Shown here: positions 7,680 through 16,739 of the stretch, one piece after another
How the letters are laid out: each line of letters opens with the position of its first letter
Numbering within the stretch: the stretch's first letter is position 1
Source: Alphaproteobacteria bacterium LSUCC0684
GTDB taxonomy: Bacteria > Pseudomonadota > Alphaproteobacteria > Puniceispirillales > UBA1172
Direction: 5' to 3'
Length of the DNA stretch: 64,000 nucleotides
NCBI GenBank assembly: GCA_041228335.1
Contig: CP166130.1
Span: 434,001 to 498,000 of the forward strand
The notes under the pieces: generated by a model
Database searches by the model: none
What the model saw: the letters and a program-made list of their open reading frames with translations, nothing else
What the model was told of the DNA's origin: nothing
Made by a program: the position numbers and the translations under genes

Positions 7680-8528
7680 ATGATCAGGCGTATCTTTTCA
7701 CTTTTTCGAAAATCAAGACCCGTTGTTCCCGTGATCCGTTTGCAGGGCATGATCGCTGCATCTTCCGGGTTGAGGCGCGGGCTCAGCATGGCAGCTCTTG
7801 CCCCCATTATCGACAAGGCCTTTGATCAAAAGAGCATTGCCGCAGTGGCGCTGGTAATCAATTCACCAGGCGGATCACCGGTGCAGTCATCACTTATTTA
7901 TGACCGGATAAGGCACCTTGCTCGCAAGAAGGATGTTCCGGTGCTGAGTTTCGTTGAAGATGTCGCGGCATCAGGAGGATACTGGCTGGCATGTGCCGGG
8001 GATGAGATTTATGTCAACGGAGCTTCGGTTGTGGGATCAATCGGTGTAGTTTCGGCTGGTTTCGGGTTTGATGAAGCTATTGGGCGTATCGGGATCAGCC
8101 GCCGGGTCTATACTTCTGGCACCCGCAAGGGCATGCTTGATCCTTTTCAGCCAGAACAGGAAGACGATATCATCCACCTGCGTGAGTTGCAGAAGGATAT
8201 TCATGATCAGTTCATTGCCATGGTAAAGCATCGCCGCGGCTCCAGGTTAAATGAAGATGAAGAATTGCTTTTCTCAGGCGCTTTCTGGACTGGCCGCAAG
8301 GGGATTGCTCTCGGCCTCGCGGATAGGGAAGGCGAGTTAAGGCAAGTGCTCGAAGAACGGTTCGGCAAGCAGGTAGATATCCGTCTGATGCAACCAAAGC
8401 GGGGTCTTTTTGGGATGTCCTCCGGTAATCCCGGGGTTGGGATTTCAGGCAATCTTGCTGATGCAGGTGTGGAAGCTCTTCACCATGCGCTGATCGAAAA
8501 ACTGGAACGCAGCCGGTTCGGGTTATAG
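7680..8528 (+). CDS. S49-family peptidase (SohB/SppA-like)
   Basis: 282 residues. The core LVINSPGGSPVQS (about 58-70) and VEDVAASGGYWLA (about 92-104) carry the nucleophile Ser98; Lys150 in SGTRKGMLDP is the general base. This Ser/Lys dyad defines signal peptide peptidase A and SohB. Length matches the single-domain (half-size) SppA of alphaproteobacteria. It lacks a clear N-terminal membrane helix (MIRRIFSLFRKSRPVVPVIR is basic and only mildly hydrophobic), so it may be peripheral at the inner membrane. It would degrade cleaved signal peptides or small membrane fragments. Probably cotranscribed with the methyltransferase. Confidence 0.9.
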   Translation: MIRRIFSLFRKSRPVVPVIRLQGMIAASSGLRRGLSMAALAPIIDKAFDQKSIAAVALVINSPGGSPVQSSLIYDRIRHLARKKDVPVLSFVEDVAASGGYWLACAGDEIYVNGASVVGSIGVVSAGFGFDEAIGRIGISRRVYTSGTRKGMLDPFQPEQEDDIIHLRELQKDIHDQFIAMVKHRRGSRLNEDEELLFSGAFWTGRKGIALGLADREGELRQVLEERFGKQVDIRLMQPKRGLFGMSSGNPGVGISGNLADAGVEALHHALIEKLERSRFGL

Positions 8529-8544
8529 GGAGGCTGAAGCCACC

Positions 8545-8748
8545 ATGTTCACACCACAGAAGATATTGATCCTTCTCCTTATTCTGGGATTTGTCTGGTT
8601 TTTGTTTCGGGTGATTGAGAGGCGTAGCCGGGTCATGAAGCAATCTGGCAAAAGTACCGCTGAAACAATGGACCTCATCCAGTGCTCTCTTTGTGGAAAT
8701 TGGGTAAATTCATCCTGCAAGAAGGACGATTGCCCCATCAGCAGTTGA
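8545..8748 (+). CDS. Small membrane-anchored four-cysteine protein
   Basis: 67 residues. One transmembrane helix at about 7-23 (ILILLLILGFVWFLFRV), a basic stretch (RRSRVMKQSG) and a C-terminal knot with Cys47-x2-Cys50-x7-Cys58-x4-Cys63 that looks zinc-binding. Organisation recalls the small 'PP0621-like' proteins (helix plus CxxC tail), but I am not certain of that family. It lies 16 bases after the S49 peptidase gene, with GGGAGGC upstream, and before glyQ, so it is probably in the same transcript. Function unknown. Confidence 0.7.
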   Translation: MFTPQKILILLLILGFVWFLFRVIERRSRVMKQSGKSTAETMDLIQCSLCGNWVNSSCKKDDCPISS

Positions 8749-8799
8749 TGCTCATTCGTCAATCAAGTATGGTGCGGCCACCAAGTGGACGAGGGCGCC

Positions 8800-9699
8800 A
8801 TGATGATTAATAAAAGTACCAGTTTTCAGCACATAATTCTGACGCTCCAGCGCTACTGGGCTGATCAGGGTTGCGTCATTCTGCAACCTTATGACATGGA
8901 AGTTGGTGCAGGAACTTTTCATCCCGCAACAACCTTGCGCTCTCTTGGGCCTGATGATGTCTGGCGGGCGGCCTATGTTCAGCCGTCGCGGCGTCCGGCT
9001 GATGGTCGATATGGGGAAAATCCGAACCGTCTTCAGCACTACTATCAGTTTCAGGTGATCATGAAACCGTCACCGGCCAATAGCCAGGATCTTTATCTGG
9101 GCTCACTCAAGGCCATCGGGCTTGATCCTTTGGCCCATGATATCCGTTTTGTTGAAGATGATTGGGAAAGCCCGACCCTTGGGGCGGCCGGCCTTGGCTG
9201 GGAAGTTTGGTGCGATGGCATGGAAGTTTCCCAGTTTACCTATTTTCAGCAGGTGGGCGGGATCGAATGCAGCCCGGTCCCGGTGGAACTGACCTATGGG
9301 CTGGAACGGCTGGTCATGTTTATTCAGGGCGTGGATAATGTCTATGATCTGGATTGGGATGGCGTGCCAAAAGATCAGGGTGGCAAGGTGTACCGTGATA
9401 TTTTTCACGCAGCGGAAATCCAGTATTCGCATCATAATTTTGAACGTGCCGATACCGAGATGCTGATGCAGCACTTCCTTGATGCTGAAGCGGAATGTGC
9501 GAGCCTGCTGAACAGCGAGAATCCTCTTCCGCTTCCAGCCTATGATCAGTGTATGAAAGCAAGCCATTTATTTAATCTTCTGGATGCACGCGGGGTGATT
9601 TCCGTTGCGGAAAGGCAAGGCTATATAGGCCGTGTCAGGACACTTGCAAAAGCTTGCTGCGAGGCCTGGGTTGAAGCTGGTGAAAGGAAAGAAATCTGA
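8800..9699 (+). CDS. glyQ: Glycyl-tRNA synthetase alpha subunit
   Basis: 299 residues from ATG 8800 (8803 is equally possible; GAGGG at 8791-8795). It begins with the invariant region [18 protein letters not shown], then [16 protein letters not shown] and [21 protein letters not shown], the class II catalytic core of the bacterial alpha subunit. It pairs with GlyS, 2 bases downstream, to form the alpha2beta2 enzyme that charges tRNA-Gly. Length and motifs are normal. Confidence 0.97.
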   Translation: MMINKSTSFQHIILTLQRYWADQGCVILQPYDMEVGAGTFHPATTLRSLGPDDVWRAAYVQPSRRPADGRYGENPNRLQHYYQFQVIMKPSPANSQDLYLGSLKAIGLDPLAHDIRFVEDDWESPTLGAAGLGWEVWCDGMEVSQFTYFQQVGGIECSPVPVELTYGLERLVMFIQGVDNVYDLDWDGVPKDQGGKVYRDIFHAAEIQYSHHNFERADTEMLMQHFLDAEAECASLLNSENPLPLPAYDQCMKASHLFNLLDARGVISVAERQGYIGRVRTLAKACCEAWVEAGERKEI

Positions 9700-9701
9700 T
9701 C

Positions 9702-11780
9702 ATGGCAGAACTTTTCTTGGAGCTTTTTGGTGAAGAAATTCCGGCTCGAATGCAGGAAGCAGCAGAGCGCAAACTGGCTGATGCGATTTCAGGTGCTCTT
9801 GCGGATAAGGGGCTTGGCGGTAGCACACCGATAACATGGTCTGGCCCTCGTCGCCTTGCCGTTGCGATTAATGATGTTGCTGAGATGCAGGCCGACCTTA
9901 GCGAAGAGCGGCGTGGTCCTCGTACTGATGCCCCGGATTCGGCGATTGAGGGATTCCTTAAATCAGCGGGGATTTCACGTGATGAGGCTGAAATCCGCTC
10001 AACACCCAAGGGAGATTTTCTTTTTGCGGTAATTGAGCGAAAAGGTGCCGCAAGCCTGGATATTATTCCTGAATTGGTCGCCACTGTACTGGAAGAGTTT
10101 TCCTGGCCGAAAAGCATGCGATGGGGGCGAAGTCGGGCCCGCTGGGTGCGTCCCCTAAGCCGGATCACCGTCCTTTTTGATGGTGCGCCTGTTGCTGGTG
10201 AATTTGATCTTGGTGGAGGTCTTTCTATTCCCTTTGGTGATAAAACCGAAGGGCATCGGATGCTCGCGCCTGAAGAAATCAAGATCAGAAGCGGTAAAAG
10301 TTATGCCGCTGATCTTGAAAAGGCGTTCGTCATAGTAGACCGGAAGGAACGAATAGAACGTATCCGCCAGTCTATCATGAAGTTAGCCGAAAAAGAGAAT
10401 CTTAAATGGCGTGAAGATGAAGGGCTTCTCGCCGAAGTTGCAGGACTGGTGGAGTTTCCGCACCTGATTATGGGCCAGATCGGTCAGGATGTCATGGATC
10501 TGCCTACTGAAGTGCTCATTGTCGCGATGCGAAATCACCAGAAGTATTTTGCCTTTGATCAGCTTGATGGCGCAGGGCTTGCGCCATGCTTTGCCACCGT
10601 GACCAATATGTCTCCTGATCCGGTGCGTGATAAGGTAATCCGGAATGGGAATGAAAGGGTGCTGGCGGCTCGCCTGTCGGATGCCCGGTTTTTCTGGAAC
10701 CAAGATAGGCAGGCCCTTCTTGATCAACGCTTGCCCCAGCTGGACGAGATCACGTTTTTTGAAGGTCTTGGCAGCATGGGCCGGAAAGCCGAAAGACTGG
10801 AAAAACTTGCCTCCGGCATAGCCTTGCAAATCGGAGCAGATAAAGAGATTGCCGGCCGGGCAGCACGTCTTGCGAAGGCTGATCTTGTATCTGAAACGGT
10901 TGGTGAATTTCCGGAACTCCAGGGTGTTATCGGCGGGTATCTGGCGCAGTTTTCCGTCGATAAATCCATCGCAGAAACTATTGGTAGCGCGGTGCGGTCT
11001 CAATATAAACCCGAAGGCCCGAAAGACAGCCTGCCTGAAACTCCAGAAGGTATGGCCGTGGCTCTGGCGGACAAGATTGATACGCTGGTCGGATTTTTCA
11101 GTGTTGGTGCGGTGCCTACGGGTTCGAAGGATCCTTATGCCCTGCGCCGGGCGGCTCTTGGAGTTATCCGTATAATTGTTGAAAACAGGTTGGATCTGCC
11201 CCTTGGCAGGGTGCTGATCACGGCAGCACAACAATATGATCAGGAGTCACCTGATGCAGCATTACTGCCTTTTCTTCAGGAAAGGTTCCGGGTCTGGTTG
11301 CGGGAACGGGGTATCGGTCATGATGTTGTAAATGCATTGATCCGCGATAATGATGCTCGTCATGATGATCTGCTTCATATTTTCAGGCTGGCGGAAACGC
11401 TGGCAGAATTTATCGCCCGGGAGGAAGGGGAAGGCCTGATGGCCGGGTACCGCCGTGCCAGTAATATTCTTGCTGCTGAAGAAAAGAAGGATCAGCAAAC
11501 CTATGACGGCAAAGTGAAGGAAGATCTTCTGAAAGATGAGGGGGAAATATTGCTTTATCAGACGATCCGCGCTGTTCTCAGCAAGCCTAATTCCTCCACC
11601 GATGACAATATCGACCGGATGCGGGCGCTGGGAGGCATACGAGCACCGATTGACATGTTTTTTGAGAAAGTCACCGTCAATGATGATGATCAGGCTGTTC
11701 GGATCAACAGGCTCAATCTGTTGGGATGCATTCGCGCGGCCATGCAAGAAATTGCCGACTTTTCAAAGATAGAAGGTTGA
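9702..11780 (+). CDS. glyS: Glycyl-tRNA synthetase beta subunit
   Basis: 692 residues. It starts MAELFLELFGEEIPARMQ, the standard GlyS N-terminus, and has SGPRRLAV, RGPRTDAP, KSMRWG, RPLHwxx-like VRPLSRITVLF and VAMRNHQKYFAF blocks. The C-terminal half carries the HD-like and anticodon-binding regions, including YALRRAALGVIRI and ending near DMFFEKVTVN(D). Start is 2 bases after the glyQ stop. Length is usual for alphaproteobacteria. Confidence 0.97.
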   Translation: MAELFLELFGEEIPARMQEAAERKLADAISGALADKGLGGSTPITWSGPRRLAVAINDVAEMQADLSEERRGPRTDAPDSAIEGFLKSAGISRDEAEIRSTPKGDFLFAVIERKGAASLDIIPELVATVLEEFSWPKSMRWGRSRARWVRPLSRITVLFDGAPVAGEFDLGGGLSIPFGDKTEGHRMLAPEEIKIRSGKSYAADLEKAFVIVDRKERIERIRQSIMKLAEKENLKWREDEGLLAEVAGLVEFPHLIMGQIGQDVMDLPTEVLIVAMRNHQKYFAFDQLDGAGLAPCFATVTNMSPDPVRDKVIRNGNERVLAARLSDARFFWNQDRQALLDQRLPQLDEITFFEGLGSMGRKAERLEKLASGIALQIGADKEIAGRAARLAKADLVSETVGEFPELQGVIGGYLAQFSVDKSIAETIGSAVRSQYKPEGPKDSLPETPEGMAVALADKIDTLVGFFSVGAVPTGSKDPYALRRAALGVIRIIVENRLDLPLGRVLITAAQQYDQESPDAALLPFLQERFRVWLRERGIGHDVVNALIRDNDARHDDLLHIFRLAETLAEFIAREEGEGLMAGYRRASNILAAEEKKDQQTYDGKVKEDLLKDEGEILLYQTIRAVLSKPNSSTDDNIDRMRALGGIRAPIDMFFEKVTVNDDDQAVRINRLNLLGCIRAAMQEIADFSKIEG

Positions 11781-11837
11781 AGGATTTTAGCGTAACTCGC
11801 CTGCCTATTTGCACTATCCGGGAAATGGAGCCTGAAA

Positions 11838-14510
11838 ATGAGAAAATGGGTCTATAGTTTTGGTGATGAAATAACCGAAGGAAATGCAGGGATGCGCAAC
11901 CTTCTGGGTGGCAAGGGGGCAAATCTTGCCGAGATGAGCAGCATTGGCCTGCCTGTCCCACCCGGATTCACGATTTCTACCGAAGTTTGCACCTATTACT
12001 ATGATAATGATCGGCAATATCCTTCCAGCCTTGCAGATGAGGTGAGCACGGCGATCAGCCTTATCGAGAAGGAAACAGGCCTAAGATTTGCCGATCCTGA
12101 CAACCCGCTACTTCTCTCGGTGCGGTCGGGGGCCCGTGCCTCGATGCCCGGGATGATGGATACAGTTCTTAATCTCGGACTCAACCCTGACGTCGTTGCT
12201 GGTCTTGCCGCCAAAACCAGTGACAAGCGCTTTGCCTGGGATTCTTACCGTCGATTCATTCAGATGTATGGGGATGTTGTGCTTGAAGTCGATCATGGTC
12301 TTTTCGAGGATGCCCTTGAAAACATGAAAGAAGCCCGAGGTTTTGTCGATGATGTTGAATTAAGCGGGGATGACCTCGAAATGCTGGTAGGAGAGTATCT
12401 TGAAATCGTTAAAGAAGAAACAGGTTCCTCTTTTCCAATTGACCCTATGGATCAGCTCTGGGGGGCTATCAGTGCGGTATTCGGCAGCTGGATGAATTCA
12501 CGTGCTATTACCTACCGTCGCCTAAATAACATTCCGGCGGAATGGGGTACTGCGGTGAATGTGCAGTCCATGGTGTTTGGCAATATGGGCGATGACTGCG
12601 CTACGGGCGTGGCCTTCACGCGCAATCCCTCGACCGGGGAAAATGTTTTTTATGGTGAGTTCCTTGTCAATGCCCAGGGAGAAGATGTTGTTGCAGGCAT
12701 ACGCACCCCTCGTAACCTGACCAGTGCCGAACGTCTTCAAAGCGGCAATGAACAGCTTTCAATGGAAGAGCAAATGCCGGAGGTATATGCGCAGCTTGCC
12801 GAGGTCCGGACGCTTCTTGAGAGCCATTACAAGGATATGCAGGATCTGGAATTCACCATCCAGACGGGCAAACTCTACATGCTCCAGACACGGAGCGGCA
12901 AGCGTACAGCGCAGGCGGCGCTCAGAATGGCAGTTGAAATGGCGGAGGAAGGATTGATCAGCCAGGAGGAGGCGATCATGCGTATTGATGCAGGCTCTCT
13001 TGATCAGCTACTTCATCCCACCCTTGATCAGGATGCTGAAAAGACATTGCTAACGCGCGGGCTACCTGCATCACCTGGCGCATCATCGGGTGAAGTTGTG
13101 CTGACAGCTGATCGTGCCGAAGAACTTGCAGCCGCAGGTCACAAGGTCATTCTGGTGCGACTTGAGACCAGTCCGGAGGATATCCATGGCATGCATGCGG
13201 CAACCGGTATCTTGACTGCCCGCGGCGGTATGACCAGCCATGCGGCAGTCGTTGCCCGCGGGATGGGCCGGTCATGTGTATGCGGGGCTAGCGAAGTCCG
13301 GATTGATGTAGACGAAGGTACTGTTTACATAGGCTCAGCGCAGTTGAAAGAAGGGGATTTGATCACCCTTGATGGCGGAACGGGTGAAGTGTTCCAAGGC
13401 GAAGTGCCGACAATCATGCCCGAACTTTCAGGTGCTTTCGGCACCCTGATCAACTGGGCTGATGAAGTTAGGCGACTTGGGATTCGCGCCAATGCCGAAA
13501 CCCCGCTGGATGCCCGCACCGCGAGAGAGTTCGGCGCCGAGGGAATTGGTCTTTCCCGAACTGAACATATGTTCTTTGATGCCGATCGCATCGTAGCCAT
13601 GCGAGAGATGATCATGGCAACCGATATCGAAGGCCGTAAAGCTGCGCTGGCAAAACTGTTGCCAATGCAACGGGGTGATTTTGCTGAACTCTTCCGGATT
13701 ATGGAAGGGTTACCTGTTACAATACGTCTTCTTGATCCGCCCCTGCATGAGTTTCTCCCGCACAGTAACGACGAGCTTGAAGAAGTTGCCAAAGCTGCCG
13801 GGGTCAGTGTACGCGTTGCACGGGAGCGGGCCATAAAACTGAAGGAAACAAACCCCATGCTCGGGCATAGGGGTTGCCGACTTGCCATCACCTACCCGGA
13901 AATCTGCGCCATGCAGGCGCGCGCTATTTTTGAAGCGGCAAGCCTTGTGCAAAAGGAAGGCGGTGCCCCGGTCACAGCTGAAATCATGGTACCGCTTGCA
14001 GCAACCGCGCGTGAGGTTGAACTATGTCGGGAGATTATCGACCGTACTGCCCGTAATGTTGAAAAGGAATCAGGCATCTCGGTTGAATATATGGTTGGCA
14101 CAATGATCGAACTGCCGCGCTCATGCCTTGTTGCAGACGAGATTGCCAAAGAAGCTGCATTCTTTTCTTTTGGCACCAACGATCTGACCCAGACTGCCCT
14201 CGGTATCAGTCGTGATGATGCCGGACAATTCCTTCGGGAATATGCCGAAGCAGACATCTATCCCATAGATCCGTTCGTTTCCATGGATAGGGAAGGTGTA
14301 GGCACGCTGGTTCGAATCGGGGTGGAAAAGGGAAAATCCGTTCGACCCGATATCAAGCTTGGTATTTGTGGAGAACATGGTGGGGATCCTGCCTCCATTG
14401 ATTTCTGCGAAGAGGTCGGGCTTGATTACGTTTCCTGTTCACCCTACCGGGTACCTGTAGCAAGACTCGCCGCGGCCCAGGCTGCCATTCGGATGAAATC
14501 CAGCGCATAA
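11838..14510 (+). CDS. ppdK: Pyruvate, phosphate dikinase
   Basis: 890 residues, the usual length. N-terminal ATP-grasp domain begins with LLGGKGANLAEM (about 22-33). The swivelling phosphohistidine domain has GGMTSHAAVVARG with catalytic His468, and the C-terminal TIM barrel has GICGEHGGDP with acid/base Cys844. It interconverts pyruvate + ATP + phosphate and phosphoenolpyruvate + AMP + pyrophosphate, at the glycolysis/gluconeogenesis branch point. Its own promoter probably lies in the 57-base gap after glyS; no terminator is obvious there, so readthrough from glyQS is possible. Confidence 0.97.
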   Translation: MRKWVYSFGDEITEGNAGMRNLLGGKGANLAEMSSIGLPVPPGFTISTEVCTYYYDNDRQYPSSLADEVSTAISLIEKETGLRFADPDNPLLLSVRSGARASMPGMMDTVLNLGLNPDVVAGLAAKTSDKRFAWDSYRRFIQMYGDVVLEVDHGLFEDALENMKEARGFVDDVELSGDDLEMLVGEYLEIVKEETGSSFPIDPMDQLWGAISAVFGSWMNSRAITYRRLNNIPAEWGTAVNVQSMVFGNMGDDCATGVAFTRNPSTGENVFYGEFLVNAQGEDVVAGIRTPRNLTSAERLQSGNEQLSMEEQMPEVYAQLAEVRTLLESHYKDMQDLEFTIQTGKLYMLQTRSGKRTAQAALRMAVEMAEEGLISQEEAIMRIDAGSLDQLLHPTLDQDAEKTLLTRGLPASPGASSGEVVLTADRAEELAAAGHKVILVRLETSPEDIHGMHAATGILTARGGMTSHAAVVARGMGRSCVCGASEVRIDVDEGTVYIGSAQLKEGDLITLDGGTGEVFQGEVPTIMPELSGAFGTLINWADEVRRLGIRANAETPLDARTAREFGAEGIGLSRTEHMFFDADRIVAMREMIMATDIEGRKAALAKLLPMQRGDFAELFRIMEGLPVTIRLLDPPLHEFLPHSNDELEEVAKAAGVSVRVARERAIKLKETNPMLGHRGCRLAITYPEICAMQARAIFEAASLVQKEGGAPVTAEIMVPLAATAREVELCREIIDRTARNVEKESGISVEYMVGTMIELPRSCLVADEIAKEAAFFSFGTNDLTQTALGISRDDAGQFLREYAEADIYPIDPFVSMDREGVGTLVRIGVEKGKSVRPDIKLGICGEHGGDPASIDFCEEVGLDYVSCSPYRVPVARLAAAQAAIRMKSSA

Positions 14511-14614
14511 ACGTTTTCTTAATTTATTTAAGTTATCCTGATCTTTGACGTTGAGTCTTCCCGCTCCGCGCAGGTTGAAGATTGCCCGGCGTCTGTGTCA
14601 TCAGGGAGAGAACA

Positions 14615-15595
14615 ATGCGCCTGCCGCAAGGTCTTAAGTGCATCTTTTTTGCTGGAATGTTGCTGCTGACACCAGCAAATCCTTTAGTTGTGACGGATAG
14701 TTATGCAGATACAGGATTTACCGCAGGCTTTGAAAGATTGTCTCGCACGCCTCTAAGCCCGGAGATTTGGCTTTTCTATCCTTCAATGGCTCCCGCAGAA
14801 AATGCTCGCGTTGGTTTCTGGGAGTTGAGGGTGGCAGAATCTGCGCCACCGGCACCCGGTCAGTACCCGGCAGTGGTGTTGTCGCATGGACTTTTCGGTA
14901 TGCCTGTAAGTCACCATCGCCTGGCTCAAGAACTGGCGCAAGCCGGGTTTATCGTTATCGCTCCTGTTCATGATGATGGGCCTGCTGTTGCCCAGCGCTA
15001 TACCAGAAGAACACGGGAGATATCTATTGCTCTTGATAGGGTGCTGATGGACCCGCTCCTCAATACTCACCTTGATATCTACCGCATTGGTGGTTTTGGG
15101 TTTTCGCTAGGTGGTGCAAGTATTCTTGCTGCTGCAGGTGGCCGGATTGATTTCGATCTTGTCAGGTCTCATTGCCGCAATGCCCTTGCGGATCCCGAAT
15201 TTTGTGACAGAGGTGGGATTGGAACTGTTCCCGGAGTTGTGCCACTTGTCCCGGATCCAAGGTTGAAGTCGGTTGTGCTTGCCGCTCCCATAGGAGTTAT
15301 GTTTTCAGAACTTGATGCCATTACGGCTGATGTCTGGGTTATCCGCGCCGGACAGGACAAACAGTTGCGTTTTCCTTTTCATGCTGAACATATTCGTGGG
15401 TTGATGACCGGGCCCTATCGCTACAGTTTTGAACCTGAGGCACATCATTATGCGTTTCTCTCACCTTTCCCGGCAGTTCTTGTCGATGAGATTGGGGCAC
15501 CTGCCCGTGATCCGGCAGGTTTTGACCGGCGGGCGTTTCAGCGCCGTATAAATGCGGATATTGTGGCGCATTTCAGTGAAACACTCATCCCGTGA
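14615..15595 (+). CDS. Exported alpha/beta hydrolase (dienelactone hydrolase/PAF acetylhydrolase-like)
   Basis: 326 residues from ATG 14615, preceded by GGGAGAG; an earlier in-frame ATG at 14582 has no such site. Residues 1-31 form a signal peptide (hydrophobic CIFFAGMLLLTPANPLVV, cleavage near SYA/DTG). The hydrolase core has VVLSHGLFG (oxyanion region, about 87-95), nucleophile Ser164 in GFSLGG and a late HHYAF histidine. An added segment with two cysteines (SHCRNALADPEFCD) could form a disulfide, in keeping with periplasmic location. The general pattern resembles predicted dienelactone hydrolases and bacterial PAF-acetylhydrolase-like proteins. The substrate is unknown. Confidence 0.8.
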   Translation: MRLPQGLKCIFFAGMLLLTPANPLVVTDSYADTGFTAGFERLSRTPLSPEIWLFYPSMAPAENARVGFWELRVAESAPPAPGQYPAVVLSHGLFGMPVSHHRLAQELAQAGFIVIAPVHDDGPAVAQRYTRRTREISIALDRVLMDPLLNTHLDIYRIGGFGFSLGGASILAAAGGRIDFDLVRSHCRNALADPEFCDRGGIGTVPGVVPLVPDPRLKSVVLAAPIGVMFSELDAITADVWVIRAGQDKQLRFPFHAEHIRGLMTGPYRYSFEPEAHHYAFLSPFPAVLVDEIGAPARDPAGFDRRAFQRRINADIVAHFSETLIP

Positions 15596-15641
15596 GACCT
15601 GGCCCCCCCCCTCCCCCGGTTTTTCCAGCGTCACGAATATC

Positions 15642-15666
15642 AAAGGCCGGGTTACCCCGGCCTTTT
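15642..15666. terminator. Bidirectional terminator between hydrolase and hsp20
   Basis: AAAGGCCGGG-TTAC-CCCGGCCTTT: a perfect 10-bp stem with a 4-base loop, ending in TTTT on the top strand and TTT on the bottom strand. It lies between the convergent hydrolase and hsp20 genes and can serve both. Confidence 0.75.
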
Positions 15667-15691
15667 CCTGAAAAGTGTGTGGTGCTAGTGC

Positions 15692-16162
15692 TCAGCCTGC
15701 TTTGCTTGAGATTACCTTCGGCTTGGTTGCACCGCTACCGTTGATGGAAATCTTGCGCGGCTTCATGGCTTCGGGTATCACGCGCTCCAGTTCAATGTGA
15801 AGCAATCCATCCTTCATTGTGGCAGTACTGATTTCGATAAAATCTGCAAGCTGGAATCGGCGTTCGAAGTTACGTCCGGCGATGCCACGATGGAGGTATT
15901 GAATACCCTCATTTTCACTGTCGGATTGCGTGCCTCGGATGATCAGCATCTGATCATGAACGGTGACGTCAAGCTGGTCTTCGCTGAAACCAGCAACGGC
16001 CATGGAAATTCGGTACGTATCTTCGCCGTGCTTTTCGATATTATACGGAGGCCAGTTAGACTGGCTGTCCAGATTTCCAGCCATCATGCTATCCACAAGA
16101 TTGGCCATTCGGTCAAAACCGATAGCAGTCCGGAATACAGGGGTAAGATCAAGAGTATTCAT
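15692..16162 (-). CDS. Small heat-shock protein, Hsp20/IbpA family
   Basis: 156 residues from ATG 16162, which has a perfect GGAGG 5 bases upstream; the frame extends 14 codons further but without a site. The alpha-crystallin domain spans about 36-130, from PPYNIEKHGEDTYRISMAVAGF to the GLLHIELER motif (a GxLxI-type strand). The C-terminal tail has an I-x-I-like KISI segment. It is an ATP-independent holdase that binds unfolding proteins in the cytosol. The 5' leader contains a ROSE-like thermometer and a sigma32-like promoter, so expression should rise with temperature at two levels. Confidence 0.93.
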   Translation of the reverse strand: MNTLDLTPVFRTAIGFDRMANLVDSMMAGNLDSQSNWPPYNIEKHGEDTYRISMAVAGFSEDQLDVTVHDQMLIIRGTQSDSENEGIQYLHRGIAGRNFERRFQLADFIEISTATMKDGLLHIELERVIPEAMKPRKISINGSGATKPKVISSKAG

Positions 16163-16258
16163 CGCATCCTCCTTTGAAGCAATGCATTTATCTGTTAAGG
16201 GCATTTTATGCTGCCATTATGGCCAGCGACTTGCCCATCAGCACCATCATGGTCGCTG
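16163..16258 (-). promoter_or_regulatory. ROSE-like RNA thermometer in the hsp20 leader
   Basis: Reading leftward, the last hairpin before the ATG (16185-16164) is GCATT-G-CTTC, loop AAA, then GGAGGATGC. Pairing is G-C, C-G, A-U, U-A, U-G, a bulged G, then C-G, U-A, U-G, C-G. This buries the Shine-Dalgarno GGAGG opposite UUGCU with an unpaired G, the defining feature of ROSE elements found before hsp20 genes in alphaproteobacteria. Upstream segments can form further hairpins (AGCGAC ... GTCGCT; CTGGCCATAATGGCAG). The outer boundary at 16258 is estimated from the promoter. Confidence 0.65.
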
Positions 16259-16266
16259 ATATATTG

Positions 16267-16296
16267 TATATGGGAAGGGCGCGCTTAAAATACAAG
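16267..16296 (-). promoter_or_regulatory. Sigma32-like heat-shock promoter for hsp20
   Basis: On the bottom strand CTTG (16296-16293) is followed after 18 bases by CCCATATA (16274-16267). This resembles the RpoH consensus CTTGAAA ... CCCATnT at normal spacing. Transcription would begin near 16258 and give a leader of about 95 bases, the size expected for a ROSE leader. Confidence 0.5.
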
Positions 16297-16314
16297 GCCG
16301 CCCATAAGGGCGGC
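16297..16314 (-). terminator. Probable rpmE terminator
   Basis: GCCGCCC-ATAA-GGGCGGC, a perfect 7-bp GC stem with 4-base loop, lies 29 bases past the rpmE stop in its direction of transcription. The following bases (CTTGTATTTT) are only partly T-rich and coincide with the hsp20 -35 element. Confidence 0.55.
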
Positions 16315-16343
16315 GCTGTTATAAGAAAAACTATGTAAATGGG

Positions 16344-16568
16344 TTAGCTTTTGGTTCCCAGATTTCCAAAACGCTTGTTGAAGCGGGCAACCTGACCGCC
16401 GCTGTCAAGAATACGATGCTGGCCAGTCCATGCCGGGTGGGATTTCGGGTCGATATCCAGCTTCAATACATCCCCTTCACTGCCCCAGGTGGAGCGGGTC
16501 TTGTATTCGGTACCATCGGTCATGACCACGGTAATTTCGTGGTATTCCGGGTGAAGATCTTTTTTCAT
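16344..16568 (-). CDS. rpmE: 50S ribosomal protein L31
   Basis: 74 residues, starting [19 protein letters not shown] with GGAG 7 bases before the ATG. It has the L31 core ([26 protein letters not shown] and FNKRFGNLG). The zinc-binding cysteines of the C+ form are absent, so it is a zinc-independent (C-) L31 of normal length. The longer frame upstream to 16745 is not part of the gene. Confidence 0.95.
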   Translation of the reverse strand: MKKDLHPEYHEITVVMTDGTEYKTRSTWGSEGDVLKLDIDPKSHPAWTGQHRILDSGGQVARFNKRFGNLGTKS

Positions 16569-16739
16569 GTTCAAGCTCCATGGAGTCACCATGCCGACGG
16601 TGACCAAATCTTGTCCGATGCGGTATAGCGAATTGATGTCGACCATGCAAGCCCTAATCCAATACGTCATGGGGGATAAAGGCTCTTCTTTGGTCATACG
16701 CTCTCTGGAGTTGTAGAGAAGATGTGCTAATGTCAGTCT

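Noticed and set aside
15603-15611. Run of nine C just after the hydrolase stop
   Set aside because: It is outside the coding region and between convergent genes before a terminator; no effect on expression is apparent.
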